Part shown: positions 1 to 10,889 of the stretch, piece after piece
How the letters are laid out: every line of letters starts with the position of its first letter
Position numbering within the stretch: position 1 is the first letter of the stretch
DNA from: Leptospira koniambonensis
Lineage (GTDB): Bacteria; Spirochaetota; Leptospiria; Leptospirales; Leptospiraceae
Direction of reading: 5' to 3'
Assembly (NCBI RefSeq): GCF_004769555.1
Contig: NZ_RQFY01000001.1
Span: 310,001-374,000, forward strand
Length of the DNA: 64,000 nucleotides
Notes under the pieces: model-generated
The model's database searches: none
What the model saw: only the letters and a program-made list of their open reading frames with translations
Told to the model about the DNA's origin: nothing
Program-made: the position numbers and the translations under genes

Positions 1-853
1 CATATGCAGAATTTATAATAGATTCCGTATAAGAACCGGTCATGTCCTGGATCACTTGCGGGTAATTTCTTGCAAAATAAGAAGATTCCCAGGCGGCGTT
101 AAATCCTTTTTCAGATACGGATCTTTCGCTTGGAAGGATCGAACCCTCGAAGGACGGATCTTTCCAGTCTGAGTGCATTTTAATAGAACTACTCTTTCCG
201 ACAGGAGCCACATAAATAGAATCAGATCCTTTTAAAGGAATATTTAATGAAAAGGAGATATTACCATTCCCTTCCTTAGGATTTAGTTTGGTATGAAGTC
301 CTGCTGGGAAAAGATAAGAAGAAGATCCTGGCTGCAATGAAGTTTCATTTCCAGCCACATTGAATTTTACATCCTTACCTATTCCTTTTGGATCAGAAAC
401 AGATAGAATTACTCTTGCCTGAGACCATAAAATGGTTTTGGTCCGAGCTGGAAAATCAGTAATAGAAGGAGATTTAAAAGACCCTTCCATCTTAAAATCT
501 CCAGAAAATAGTACAGTTTCGTAAATGGACCTTTTTCTTTTTTCTGCCTTCAAATTGGAATCAACGGTTAGATTCTCTGGCAGAATAAAAACTTCTCCAC
601 TTTCGCTATCTACTTCTTCCTCGTCTTGGACAGTCTTTTTAGTTTTTTCTAATTTGTATGGGATTACCAAAAATGGTCCTGCAATTACTTGGCTTGCACC
701 CCATTTGGAATTCATCTCTTGTACGGCTTCTCTAGATCTATCCTGTCTTTCACTTACAAGGGATCCCATCATAAACAAAGGGATCACGAATCCGAACAAC
801 ATCCCACCTAGAATAAATACTCTAACACCTATAGAGGTTTTTAATTTGCTCAT
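1..853 (-). CDS. creD: CreD-like inner membrane protein, partial (C-terminal part outside window)
   Basis: The minus-strand frame opens at an ATG (853..851) and runs for 284 codons off the left edge without a stop. The N-terminus MSKLKTSIGVRVFILGG is followed by a hydrophobic segment and FVIPLFMMGSLVSERQ, as in CreD. The visible periplasmic part includes ARTKTILWSQARVILSVSDP and GLHTKLNP, typical of CreD before its C-terminal membrane segments. CreD is an inner-membrane protein of about 450 residues controlled by CreBC in other bacteria and linked to envelope stress and beta-lactam response (family knowledge). The gene lies 82 bp downstream of creC on the same strand, so creB-creC-creD is probably one transcription unit. 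A good Shine-Dalgarno (GGAGTGATAG) precedes the ATG. Translated by hand. Confidence 0.85.
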   Translation of the reverse strand, partial: MSKLKTSIGVRVFILGGMLFGFVIPLFMMGSLVSERQDRSREAVQEMNSKWGASQVIAGPFLVIPYKLEKTKKTVQDEEEVDSESGEVFILPENLTVDSNLKAEKRKRSIYETVLFSGDFKMEGSFKSPSITDFPARTKTILWSQARVILSVSDPKGIGKDVKFNVAGNETSLQPGSSSYLFPAGLHTKLNPKEGNGNISFSLNIPLKGSDSIYVAPVGKSSSIKMHSDWKDPSFEGSILPSERSVSEKGFNAAWESSYFARNYPQVIQDMTGSYTESIINSAY

Positions 854-935
854 CTATCACTCCTTGCCAGAAAGTATCTGCTATCTGAGTGATTTGATTA
901 TGAGTGAATTGTGTGGATTATGTGAGGAACCGGGC

Positions 936-2371
936 TTACGACCTGATTGGCAGGAAAAAAAGTGAAATCACTCCCTTCTCCCAATTGTTTATTTCTACCC
1001 GTCCTGAATGTAAATCAGCTACTTCTCGAACGAATGTTAGACCTAAACCAGAACTTTTTCTGCCGGTATCAGGTCTAGGCAAAGAGTAAAATCTTTCAAA
1101 AATCCTTTCTAGGGCGTAATCAGGAATATTCGGCCCCTCATTCCTGATCTCCATAAACCATTCTTTGTTTTCTAAAAGTCCGGTATTGATACTGATATCA
1201 GCATTTGCATAAGAAAAATCTAAAGCATTTTGTAAAAGATTTCGAAATGTTGTAATTAAAAAGAAACGATTTCCATCTATAAAAACATCTGGTCCGGACA
1301 AGTTCAACTTTATCTTTTTCCTATCTGCTTCCGGAGTCAAAGAATCCAGAACTTCTTGGACAAGTTCCTTCATGTTCAATCCGGTTTGTAACTCCAGAGT
1401 GGATACATTCTCCAAAGCACTTAGCTCTAATAGTTTTTCGATTACTGTTTGTATCCTTTTACTTTCTAATTGGACATTTTGCAAAAGGGGTTTTAGCCTT
1501 TTCGGATCCTCAGATAATAATTCCACAGAAGCAAGAATAGAAGATAAAGGGCTTTTTATCTCGTGAGTCAAAACCTGTATATAATTCTCTACATATTCTT
1601 TTCCCGCAATCTCACGTACGAGCTGATCCATCTGCTCTCCCAATTCTCTAATTTCGGGAACTCCTATCTTAGGTAGGCTTGGTCTTTTTTTGGAACGTAA
1701 GGAAGAAACATAAGCGGATAATTTTCGAATTGGAGAGAAGATGAAGTAAACTGCGATACAGAAAACGAGAGAGATAAAGACTGCAACAAAAAGACTTATC
1801 TTGTAAAACTTCTCCTTAGCAAAATCAATAAAAGGTAAAATACTTCCCTTAGGTTTTATTATAGTAAGAACGCCAGTTATTTTTCCTTTAAAGTAGATAG
1901 GTGCTGCAATGAATATTGCACTTTCTGTATCTGAAGCTCCTAGTTTACTAGATCTAACTCCATATTTTCCCTTTAAGGTAAGGAAAACGTCGTTGTATCT
2001 GAAATAATCTTCTCCCACTCTTTTTTCGGCAGAATCATAAAGTACAATCCCTTTCGCATCGGTTACATAAAATTCTAGATCAATCTTTCGTTTGGTATGA
2101 TTATAGATCTTTGCATTAAAATTTTTCTCTTTAGCCTTTTTGAATGGGCCTCCTAATACTTTATTAATATTAGATTCAAAGCTAGCCTCAGGATGTTTTA
2201 AAAGTTCTTGTTCAATGAGAGAAGCGAGTACATGCACAGTATCGTTCATGGATTCTTCCACAGTTTCCATGTAACGAGGGCGAATAGATTCTTCGATCTT
2301 ATCGACTAAATAGTAGAAACCGATCGAGAACGCAAAAAAAAACCGATGATGATCCGTATCCAAAGACTCAT
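936..2371 (-). CDS. creC: Sensor histidine kinase CreC, apparent frameshift near the 5' end
   Basis: Membrane sensor kinase, partner of the preceding response regulator. The periplasmic sensor carries the CreC signature (VTDAKGIVLYDS, then VGEDYFRYNDVFLTLKGKYG). A second membrane segment follows near residues 188-210, then HAMP, HisKA with the phospho-acceptor His in THEIKSPLSS (about residue 267), and an HATPase domain with N-box LLQNALDFS and G-box SSGLGLTFV. The natural ATG (2371..2369) overlaps the creB stop as ATGA and would encode MSLWIRIIIGFF, a normal CreC start. A run of nine T (2342..2334 on the coding strand) shifts that frame into an early stop. The remaining open frame (936..2363) can only begin at a TTG that encodes a different N-terminus. 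One more T would restore the whole protein. This is either a sequencing error, a real inactivation, or slippage control. Confidence 0.85.
2334..2342 (-). other. Poly-T(9) tract disrupting the creC reading frame
   Basis: Nine consecutive A on the plus strand (T on the coding strand) sit 9-12 codons into creC. With nine T the ATG-initiated frame reads into a stop within about 20 codons. With ten T it would read GFFFAFSIGFYYLVDK, matching the first membrane helix expected of CreC. The tract is long enough for replication slippage, transcriptional slippage or a base-calling error. Confidence 0.85.
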
Positions 2372-3045
2372 ATAGATTCCTTCAAGCCGTATCCTTGTCC
2401 CCTTCTTGTCTCGATCGGATCCAAATCAGGGCGGATCTCTTTTAGCCTAGCTCTTAAATTTTTGATTAACGTATCCACAGCTCGATCAAAACTATCTTCT
2501 GGTTCTGTCCAAACCAAATCCATAATTTCTTCTCTGGTAAAAATTTTACCTCTTCGTTTGATGAATAATACCAAAGTTTTATATTCGTAAGGAGTTAAAC
2601 CCAAGGACCTTCCATAATAATAAATTACTTTTTTATCCTCGTCCGTAACGAAATCGGTGGTCTTTTCTTCAGGTTTTCCGTCGTATCTTCGAAGTACAGC
2701 GCGAATTCTGGCAACTAACTCTCTTGGACTGAATGGCTTTACCATATAATCGTCGGCCCCGAGTTCCAGCCCAAGCACTCTGTCCAGTTCAGATTCTCTT
2801 GCGGTAAGTAGTATTACCGGTATAGAATATTTCTTTCTAAGCTCTTTTAAAATTTCTAAACCGCTAGAATCTGGAAGTCCTATGTCTAATACGAGTAAAT
2901 CAGGAGATTCGGACAGAAGTGTAAAACATTCCTTACCCGTCATTGCTGTTAAAGCCCTAAATCCCTCCGATTCAAGGACTATACGAATTGTATCAATAAT
3001 CCCTGGTTCATCTTCAGTTACGAGGATCGTGCGGGCAGAGTTCAT
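2368..3045 (-). CDS. creB: DNA-binding response regulator CreB (OmpR/PhoB family)
   Basis: Response regulator of 225 residues: receiver domain about 5-120 with acidic pocket (TEDEP), phospho-acceptor Asp near residue 54 in LLVLDIGLPDS, conserved LLTARE and Lys in DDYMVKPFSPREL. A C-terminal winged-helix DNA-binding domain (about 130-223) holds LTPYEYKTLVLF and the closing RGQGYGL. It is first in the minus-strand operon and its TGA overlaps the creC ATG (ATGA), indicating translational coupling. By homology CreBC controls creD and central-metabolism genes. The pdh operon is divergent, so the 3046-3197 spacer could hold regulatory sites for both directions. The family is certain; the CreB assignment rests on the CreC and CreD neighbours. 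Confidence 0.88.
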   Translation of the reverse strand: MNSARTILVTEDEPGIIDTIRIVLESEGFRALTAMTGKECFTLLSESPDLLVLDIGLPDSSGLEILKELRKKYSIPVILLTARESELDRVLGLELGADDYMVKPFSPRELVARIRAVLRRYDGKPEEKTTDFVTDEDKKVIYYYGRSLGLTPYEYKTLVLFIKRRGKIFTREEIMDLVWTEPEDSFDRAVDTLIKNLRARLKEIRPDLDPIETRRGQGYGLKESI

Positions 3046-3138
3046 TCAGAAAAAGGAAATAGGTAACTCTATCTAAGGAAAGGAAAATTTTTTCTAATAT
3101 GAGCTTTTCATTTTTTTTCCAAAATTTCGGAAATCAGT

Positions 3139-3167
3139 TTGCATATCCTCGTTCTAAGAAGATATTT
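3139..3167 (+). promoter_or_regulatory. Candidate sigma-70-type promoter for pdhABC
   Basis: Within the 152-bp creB/pdhA divergent spacer, TTGCAT (3139-3144) is followed after 16-17 bp by GATATTT (3161-3167), resembling -35 and -10 elements about 30 bp upstream of pdhA. This is pattern recognition only; no transcription data support it. Confidence 0.3.
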
Positions 3168-3197
3168 TGCGATTGTTTTCGTATTTCCTAAAGTACT

Positions 3198-4177
<980 letters not shown>

Positions 4178-4178
<1 letters not shown>

Positions 4179-5152
4179 TGGCAGTACTCACTTATAGAGA
4201 AGCACTCAATCGAGCCATGACGGAAGAAATGGAGAAGGATCCGAATATCTTTCTCATGGGAGAAGAAGTAGGACATTACGAAGGAGCTTATAAAGTTTCC
4301 CAAGGAATGCTTGCCAAGTTCGGAGAAAAAAGAGTGATCGATACTCCAATTTCAGAGAACGGATTTGCTGGAGTCGGGATTGGAGCCGCTATGGTGGGAC
4401 TTAGACCGATCATAGAATTTATGACCTGGAACTTCTCACTTGTTGCGATCGATCAGATCATTAACTCCGCAGCAAAAATGAACTATATGAGTGCTGGTCA
4501 ATTTCCTATCCCGATCGTTTTCCGCGGTGCAGGTGGTGCTGGAGGAAGACTCGCTGCTCAACACTCTCAGTCATTCGAAAGTTGGTATGCACATATTCCT
4601 GGACTCAAAGTACTAGCACCTTATACGCCCTCCGATGCTTACGGACTATTAAAAACTTCCATCCGAGACAATAACCCTACCATCTTCATTGAAAGTGAAG
4701 TGTTATACGGCTCTAAGGGAGAAGTTCCTGAAGGAGAATTTTTGATCCCGATGGGTAAATCGGATATCAAAAGAGAAGGAACACAACTCACAATAGTCAG
4801 TTGGTCCAGAGCTCTCATGTATGTTCTTCCCGCAGCAGAAAAACTAGCAAAAGAAGGAATTTCAGTCGAAGTTTTAGATCTAAGAAGTATAAGACCTTTG
4901 GACGAGGAAGGGATTTTGGCTTCTGTCAGAAAAACAAACAAAGTTTTGATAGTAGAAGAAGGCTGGAATGTAGCAGGATTTGGCGCACAAGTAGCTTACC
5001 TGATCCAAAAAGAAGCATTCGATTATTTGGACGCTCCAATCGAAAGGATTACTCAAGAAGATGTTCCAATGCCTTATGCAGCAAACTTGGAAAAGTCCTC
5101 CCTTCCGAGTGAAGAAAAAATAATCAGAAAAGTCAGAGAAATGATTCAGTAA
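4178..5152 (+). CDS. pdhB: Pyruvate dehydrogenase E1 component, beta subunit
   Basis: E1 beta subunit, 324 residues. It begins TYREALNRAMTEEMEKDP and has the expected GEEVGHYEGAYKVSQG, RVIDTPISENGFAGVGIGAA, EFMTWNFSLVAIDQIINSAAK and FRGAGGAGGRLAAQHSQ segments that form the TPP/alpha interface. The C-terminal transketolase-like domain has VEVLDLRSIRPLD and VEEGW. It completes the heterotetrameric E1 that transfers acetyl groups to the lipoyl domain of PdhC. Its ATG overlaps the pdhA stop, and pdhC follows after 44 bp. Confidence 0.94.
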
Positions 5153-5196
5153 ATCATAATATTTGAATATTATTATATTATAAATAGGAAAAATAC

Positions 5197-6519
5197 ATGG
5201 CAAAAATTTCCGAAATGACCCAGCTTTCTCCGACAATGTCAGAAGGTGTTTTGGTAAAATGGCTAAAGAAGAAGGGTGACTCAGTTGCTCCTGGAGAAAT
5301 ATTAGCCGAGGTCGAAACTGACAAAGCGGTCATGGAAATGGAAGCATTCGACGCCGGTGTAATTTTGGAAATTTTAGCCCAGGAAGGTGCCAAACTTCCT
5401 GTGGGAGCCCCAGTTGCAATTATAGGAAAGGCAGGAGAAGATATTACTTCCCTACTTTCAGAGGCAAAATCCAGATCTTCTGCAATATCTACCCCGACGA
5501 CCAGTTCTAGTCCGGCTCCTGTGGCCCCGCCTTCTCCGGCGACTGCGCCTAAAAAGACAGAACCTGTAGTATCTTCGACACCTGAACCTGTCGAGGAAGC
5601 TCCTGCTCCAAAAGAGAGTTCCATTTCCAGAGGACTTTCTTCTTCTGCACTCGAAGGAAGGGTCAAGGCTTCTCCTTTGGCAAAAAGACTAGCCGAAGAA
5701 AGTGGAATTGATCTTTCTAAGGTTCGAGGAAGCGGACCAGACGGAAGAATTGTGAAACGGGATATTGAAAACGGGATCTCTGCATTTTCGGCCAGCGGAA
5801 TATCTCCATTTGCTGGAGAAATTGTACAAGAAGAGAAACTTCCAATCTCAGGAATGAGAAAAACGATCGCATCTAGACTAGTTCATTCCAAAACCCACCA
5901 GCCCCATTTCTATTTGGATATGGAAATTGACGCAGATGCACTCGTTCATTTGAGAGAAAACTTCAATTCTGATCTAAAAGAATCAGGAGAAGAGATCAAA
6001 CTTAGTATAAATGATTTTATTATAAGAGCTTCTGCGCTTGCGCTTCTAAAAGTACCTGAAGTAAATTCTTCCTGGAGAGAAGATCATATTCTTAAACATG
6101 GAAGAGTGGATATTGGTGTCGCAGTTTCTATCGAAGGAGGACTCATTACTCCTTATGTAAGAAACGCAGACAAAAGGTCTGTTTTGGAAATCGGTAGGAC
6201 GGTAAAAGAGCTTGCTTCCCGTGCAAGGGAACGAAAACTCAAACCGGAAGAGTTTTCAGACGGAACCTTCACTGTTTCCAATTTGGGAATGTTCGGAGTG
6301 AATCGTTTTGCAGCGGTAATCAACGAACCTGAGGCTGCAATCCTCGCAGTAGGAAACGTGGTGTCTAAACCGGTAATCAAAAACGGAAATATTGTCCCCG
6401 GAAAAACTCTTTCAGTCTGCCTTTCCTGTGATCATAGAGTGGTAGACGGCGCGGTAGGTGCCGGTTGGTTGGAAGTGTTTCGAAATTTTCTGGAACATCC
6501 TCTTCGGTTACTTGCCTGA
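5197..6519 (+). CDS. pdhC: Dihydrolipoamide acetyltransferase (PDH E2)
   Basis: E2 core of the pyruvate dehydrogenase complex, 440 residues. A single lipoyl domain (about 2-78) has the modified Lys near 43 in EVETDKAVMEME. A Pro/Ala/Ser/Thr-rich flexible linker follows (about 90-145), then the peripheral subunit-binding domain (SPLAKRLAEESGIDLSKVRG, about 152-187). The acyltransferase domain (about 215-440) ends with the catalytic CDHRVVDGAVG, His near 413. E2 transfers acetyl from lipoamide to CoA. It is third in the pdhABC operon, with an AT-rich 44-bp spacer upstream and fliG 22 bp downstream. Confidence 0.94.
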   Translation: MAKISEMTQLSPTMSEGVLVKWLKKKGDSVAPGEILAEVETDKAVMEMEAFDAGVILEILAQEGAKLPVGAPVAIIGKAGEDITSLLSEAKSRSSAISTPTTSSSPAPVAPPSPATAPKKTEPVVSSTPEPVEEAPAPKESSISRGLSSSALEGRVKASPLAKRLAEESGIDLSKVRGSGPDGRIVKRDIENGISAFSASGISPFAGEIVQEEKLPISGMRKTIASRLVHSKTHQPHFYLDMEIDADALVHLRENFNSDLKESGEEIKLSINDFIIRASALALLKVPEVNSSWREDHILKHGRVDIGVAVSIEGGLITPYVRNADKRSVLEIGRTVKELASRARERKLKPEEFSDGTFTVSNLGMFGVNRFAAVINEPEAAILAVGNVVSKPVIKNGNIVPGKTLSVCLSCDHRVVDGAVGAGWLEVFRNFLEHPLRLLA

Positions 6520-6541
6520 TTTTTTAGTGGGCTAAGAAGCA

Positions 6542-7561
6542 GTGGATCAGGATTCCAATCTTAAAATAAGAGACCAAAAAGTTAAAAAGGCAGCAATGCT
6601 ACTTCTATCCTTAGACAAGGATGCAGCTGCCAAGGCATTAGCCCAACTGGACGAGAAGTTGATTGAAGAGATCGTCCAGGAAATGGCAAAGATCAAAACA
6701 ATCAGCAAGTCCGAAAAGGAAGAAGTTCTTTTAGATTTCCAAGGTTCCTTAAAAGATCTAGCTGCAGAATCCAGAGGCGGAATAGAAACCGCAAGAGAAT
6801 TACTACAAAAGTCTTTAGGTAAAGAGAAGTCCGAAAACATATTAGGAAAACTAGATAGAAAGGACACTGAAGAGGATTTTTCCTTTTTAAACGATGCAGA
6901 ACCTCAAACTCTTGCTCACCTACTCGCTCCGGAACATACTCAAACTATCGCAGTCACTCTTGCATTTTTACATCCTAAAAAAGCCGCCGAAACTCTTAAA
7001 TTTTTACCAAAAGAACTCCAAAGTAAAGTGGCGCTTAGACTCGCAAATACTACTAAGACCCATCCGGATGCAATTCGTCAGATCGCAAAAGTTCTGAAGA
7101 AAAAATACGAACAAAGAGATAAATCTGAATTCAGCGAAGCCGGCGGAGCAGAAGCTCTCGCAAATATCCTGAATCATATGGATAAATCTTTGGAAGAAAC
7201 AATTCTAAAAGAATTGGAAGAACAATCGCCAGAGCTCGCGTCTCAAGTTCGCGAAAAATTATACACATTCGAAGATGTACTTCTTCTTAACTCCAAAGAG
7301 ATGAGACTTCTCATCAACCGAATTGCAGACGATGATCTAATTGCGATCGCACTCAGAGGAGCTTCCGACCAGATCAAGGTCCATTTTTTCGAGGCAATGT
7401 CCAAAAACAGAGCCAATGATATTCTAGAAAGTATGGATATCCGAGGAAAAGTGACCTTAAAAGAGATCACTGACGCAAGAAATACTGTTCTTACTGCACT
7501 ACGTGATTTGGAAGAGATCGGGGAAATTATTATTAAAAAGGACTCGGAAGAGTTTATCTGA
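6542..7561 (+). CDS. fliG: FliG-type flagellar motor switch protein (paralogue)
   Basis: FliG family, 339 residues. N-terminal domain (about 14-100, KKAAMLLLSLDKDAAAKAL), middle domain containing HTQTIAVTLAFLHPKKAA, and C-terminal domain with YTFEDVLLLNSKEMRLLI and a torque-helix region around ALRGASDQIK and MSKNRAND. The rotor protein couples stator force to FliF/FliM. The usual EHPQ signature reads EHTQ here. The start is GTG at 6542, the only sensible start, 22 bp after pdhC, so it may be cotranscribed with the PDH operon. Leptospira carry several fliG copies (established knowledge); which one this is cannot be told from the window. Confidence 0.88.
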   Translation: MDQDSNLKIRDQKVKKAAMLLLSLDKDAAAKALAQLDEKLIEEIVQEMAKIKTISKSEKEEVLLDFQGSLKDLAAESRGGIETARELLQKSLGKEKSENILGKLDRKDTEEDFSFLNDAEPQTLAHLLAPEHTQTIAVTLAFLHPKKAAETLKFLPKELQSKVALRLANTTKTHPDAIRQIAKVLKKKYEQRDKSEFSEAGGAEALANILNHMDKSLEETILKELEEQSPELASQVREKLYTFEDVLLLNSKEMRLLINRIADDDLIAIALRGASDQIKVHFFEAMSKNRANDILESMDIRGKVTLKEITDARNTVLTALRDLEEIGEIIIKKDSEEFI

Positions 7562-7600
7562 TCCGCTTCGACTGCGGTCTTAGAAGTTTGAAAAATTTCC

Positions 7601-7674
<74 letters not shown>

Positions 7675-7801
7675 TTTATGAAGAACATAATTTCTGAGCG
7701 GGCTCGGGGGTCAATTCGTTTATCTGAAAAAGGGATGAATTTTTAAGTCCCTTCCATAGCCTTTCCATTAGCGGAGTTTTTCCGACTGACGGCCTTATTA
7801 G

Positions 7802-8473
7802 ATGCTCCACGAAAAAAAACCAAAGGATCTACTTGAAGAGAGGGTGTTTACTCTTTCTAATTTTCTATCCGTATCTAGAGTTTTACTTCTTCCTTTTTTT
7901 ATACAATTCACCCGCAAACATATAGAGTCTCCTCGTAATAGCGAATATTTATTTTTAGCGATCGGCACCTGTGTTCTCGCAGTGCTTACGGATTTTCTAG
8001 ACGGGTTTCTAGCCAGACTACTTTCTCAAGAATCTGTCTTGGGAAAATACCTGGATCCTATTTGCGATAAATTCGTTACCATCGGTGGACTCTCAGTAAT
8101 TGTTCATTATTATCAGTTTCCTCTTTGGATCCTTCTCATTTATATCTTGAGAGAAATTTTAGGAGTTTGGTTGGGTGGATTCTTATATTTAAAAAGAGGC
8201 ATCCAAGGAAAACCAAATTGGTGGGGGAAGATCGGAGTCGGTCTTGTTGCAGCTGCTGTTCTTTGGTATATGACTTTACCTTTGATCGGCCCTACTTTAC
8301 CTGAAAATCATTTCTTCCTGCATCCTGAATATTCTGGTTATGTATTGGTCCTGATCTTAAGCATTGGAGTGGTCGCTTATTCCAAAAGGTATTGGAATAT
8401 TGTGTTCCATCCTGAAAGATTCATCTTGGATCCGGAAGATAAAAAGCAAAAGAAAAAGTACGAACTGGTCTAA
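7802..8473 (+). CDS. CDP-alcohol phosphatidyltransferase (PgsA-like)
   Basis: Integral membrane enzyme of 223 residues. It holds the CDP-alcohol phosphotransferase signature DG-x2-AR-x8-G-x3-D-x3-D, seen as DFLDGFLARL followed by GKYLDPICDK, plus an N-terminal FTLSNFLSVSRVLLLPFF typical of PgsA. It would transfer a phosphatidyl group from CDP-diacylglycerol to an alcohol such as glycerol 3-phosphate, in the cytoplasmic membrane. About five or six hydrophobic segments are visible. The acceptor cannot be decided from sequence; phosphatidylglycerophosphate synthase is the likeliest. It lies between tRNA-Asp and tRNA-Leu. Confidence 0.82.
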   Translation: MLHEKKPKDLLEERVFTLSNFLSVSRVLLLPFFIQFTRKHIESPRNSEYLFLAIGTCVLAVLTDFLDGFLARLLSQESVLGKYLDPICDKFVTIGGLSVIVHYYQFPLWILLIYILREILGVWLGGFLYLKRGIQGKPNWWGKIGVGLVAAAVLWYMTLPLIGPTLPENHFFLHPEYSGYVLVLILSIGVVAYSKRYWNIVFHPERFILDPEDKKQKKKYELV

Positions 8474-8534
8474 TCTTAGTCTGGGTTGAATTTCCTTGAC
8501 ACGGAAGCCTAGCCACCCATTCTGTCAATCGCGA

Positions 8535-8620
<86 letters not shown>

Positions 8621-8675
8621 TTCGTCCTACCTAAAACTCTTTCCCCATTTCGAAAAACCAACCCTCGGTAAAACT

Positions 8676-9311
8676 ATGGCATCGGGTGCTCTCTCCGTTA
8701 AAGATTTCTTAGATAAAGCCAAACTTGTTTCATACGGCTTTTTCGGATTATTGATCCTATTTCTGATCTTATTCTTTTCCTCTCCTTATCTTTTAGTTTC
8801 GAAAGCAGATCCTAAAAAATCGGACGCACTTGTATTAGAAGCAATCGAAACAGGTAAAAAGGATAAATTCAAACAAGCAGCTGCTTTATGGAAAAAGGGC
8901 CTGGCTCCTGTGATCGTAATTCTACACTCTCCTCCTAACCAAGATTCTGATTTGGGGATTGTAGGAGATCCTAGTTCTTCTTTGCAAACCTATCTGGTTT
9001 CCTTGGGAGTGGATGAAACTAAGGTTTTAGTTTATACAGTAGAATCTGGTCCTCAGGAATTCCCTAAAACTCTCTTAAAGATCGCGCTGGATCGTCAGTG
9101 GAAAACTTTTCTTTTGATAGGAAAAGAATACGATTCTGCAACCTTGTTAAAATTATATAGAAACGTGTTAGAACCTGCGGGAATTTATATCGCTGTCTCC
9201 AAGGTAAGCGAAGGAATCGGATCCTGGGATTGGTTTACAAAACCAAAAAGCCTGGAATCCATCTTAGGAAGACTCTCGAAACATTTATATTTGATACTAT
9301 TAGGAAATTAA
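8676..9311 (+). CDS. DUF218/YdcF-like membrane-anchored protein
   Basis: Protein of 211 residues with one N-terminal membrane anchor ([17 protein letters not shown], about 20-37) and an extracytoplasmic domain. The order [43 protein letters not shown] resembles the SanA/ElyC/YdcF (DUF218) fold, but the usual glycine-rich GGG strand after DALV is not conserved, so assignment is tentative. The ATG at 8676 is preferred because upstream codons of the frame lie inside tRNA-Leu. It ends 1 bp before lysS, suggesting cotranscription. DUF218 proteins in other bacteria affect envelope or cell-wall integrity (family knowledge). Confidence 0.65.
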   Translation: MASGALSVKDFLDKAKLVSYGFFGLLILFLILFFSSPYLLVSKADPKKSDALVLEAIETGKKDKFKQAAALWKKGLAPVIVILHSPPNQDSDLGIVGDPSSSLQTYLVSLGVDETKVLVYTVESGPQEFPKTLLKIALDRQWKTFLLIGKEYDSATLLKLYRNVLEPAGIYIAVSKVSEGIGSWDWFTKPKSLESILGRLSKHLYLILLGN

Positions 9312-9312
9312 A

Positions 9313-10812
9313 ATGTCCCAAGACTTAAAAGAAACAAACGAACTTATCCAACAAAGGATCGAAAAGATCAAAAATCTAAAGGAAAAGGGTGTAGATCCCT
9401 ACCCTATCAGATTTTTTCCTGATTCTGATTCAGCATCTTTAATAGAGATGTATTCTAAGACTCCTACTGGGCCTGAGAAAAAGTTTTTATTGGGCGGGCG
9501 TTTGCATTCCAAACGTGTGATGGGAAAAGCTAGCTTTGCTCATTTAAAAGATAAGTCGGGAGTTATCCAACTTTATGCAACTAGAGATGATCTGGGAGAA
9601 GAGAATTATACTCTTTTCAAAAGTTTAGATTTAGGAGATCTAATCGGTATAGAAGGTTATCTTTTCCAAACCCAAAAGGGAGAGACTACTCTTCATTTAA
9701 CTTCAGTTACACTTCTCGCAAAATGTGTTCGTCCTCTTCCAGTTGTAAAAGAGAAAGATGGAGTTGTATACGATGCTTTCGCGGATGTGGAACAAAGATA
9801 CAGAATGCGTTATGTGGACTTAGTAGTAAACGATAACGTCAGGGAAACTTTTATCACTCGCAGTAGGATCGTATCTGAAATCCGCAATTTCCTAACTTCT
9901 GAAGGATTTTTGGAAGTGGAAACTCCAATGATGCAGCCAATCGCAGGTGGTGCGGCAGCAAGACCATTCGTCACTCATCATAATACATTGGACATGCAAT
10001 TATTCTTAAGGATCGCTCCTGAATTATATCTAAAACGTCTGATCGTAGGCGGATTAGATAGAGTATTCGAATTAAATCGTAACTTTAGGAACGAAGGAAT
10101 TTCTACCAAACATAACCCTGAATTCACCATGATGGAAGCGTATATGGCTTATGGTGATATGGGAAAAATGTTAGAACTGACTGAAAAACTCATCACTACA
10201 GTTGCACAAAAGATCTGTGGAACTCTTAAGATCAAATACGGTAACGATTTAGTAGATCTTAGCCCTCCTTGGAGAAGAGTGAAATACGTGGATATTATCA
10301 AAGAATATTCAGGAATAGATTTCTCTCAGATAAAAACTCTGGAAGAAGCTAAAGAAAAAGCGAGTTCCGTAAAAGTAGACGCAGGCAAATGTACTTCTAT
10401 TTGGAAAGTAGCTGACGAGGTATTCTCCGAAAAAGCGGAACCAAATCTGATCCAACCAGTATTTGTAACTGATTATCCAAAAGAACTTTCTCCATTAGCA
10501 AAATCTAATCCTGAAAATCCAGGTTATGTAGAAAGATTCGAGCCTTATATTGTAGGTAGAGAGATCGGAAATGCATTCTCCGAGTTAAATGATCCATTCG
10601 ATCAAAAAGAAAGATTCGAAGATCAGGTTAAACAAAGAGAAGCAGGAGACGATGAGGCATTCATGATGGATGAGGATTATATCCGAGCACTTGAATATGG
10701 AATGCCACCTACTGGAGGTCTTGGGATCGGGATAGATCGTTTGGTGATGTTACTCACAAATTCTCAATCTATCCGTGATACCATCTTATTCCCTCTGATG
10801 AGACCAGAATAA
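9313..10812 (+). CDS. lysS: Lysyl-tRNA synthetase, class II
   Basis: Class IIb synthetase of 499 residues, full length. N-terminal OB-fold anticodon-binding domain (about 55-150, with [19 protein letters not shown]). Catalytic core has motif 1 around [21 protein letters not shown], motif 2 [20 protein letters not shown] and motif 3 [14 protein letters not shown]. It charges tRNA-Lys with lysine in the cytoplasm. The ATG at 9313 lies 1 bp after the preceding stop. A strong bidirectional terminator follows. Confidence 0.96.
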   Translation: MSQDLKETNELIQQRIEKIKNLKEKGVDPYPIRFFPDSDSASLIEMYSKTPTGPEKKFLLGGRLHSKRVMGKASFAHLKDKSGVIQLYATRDDLGEENYTLFKSLDLGDLIGIEGYLFQTQKGETTLHLTSVTLLAKCVRPLPVVKEKDGVVYDAFADVEQRYRMRYVDLVVNDNVRETFITRSRIVSEIRNFLTSEGFLEVETPMMQPIAGGAAARPFVTHHNTLDMQLFLRIAPELYLKRLIVGGLDRVFELNRNFRNEGISTKHNPEFTMMEAYMAYGDMGKMLELTEKLITTVAQKICGTLKIKYGNDLVDLSPPWRRVKYVDIIKEYSGIDFSQIKTLEEAKEKASSVKVDAGKCTSIWKVADEVFSEKAEPNLIQPVFVTDYPKELSPLAKSNPENPGYVERFEPYIVGREIGNAFSELNDPFDQKERFEDQVKQREAGDDEAFMMDEDYIRALEYGMPPTGGLGIGIDRLVMLLTNSQSIRDTILFPLMRPE

Positions 10813-10820
10813 AATAAGAT

Positions 10821-10852
10821 AAAAAAAGCCCGAGAATTTCTCGGGCTTTTTT
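10821..10852 (+). terminator. Bidirectional Rho-independent terminator after lysS
   Basis: GCCCGAGA (10828-10835) pairs with TCTCGGGC (10839-10846) around a 3-nt loop, flanked by A7 on the left and T6 on the right. It works in both directions, serving lysS (+) and the converging lipoprotein gene (-). Confidence 0.9.
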
Positions 10853-10889
10853 ATTTATAACCCGAACCATAAGAAGTTCGGGCAATCAC

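Noticed and set aside
5178..5666. Long minus-strand frame opposite the pdhC linker
   Set aside because: Low-complexity Gly/Ala/Ser translation is the complement of the Pro/Ala-rich E2 linker. The plus strand encodes a certain E2.
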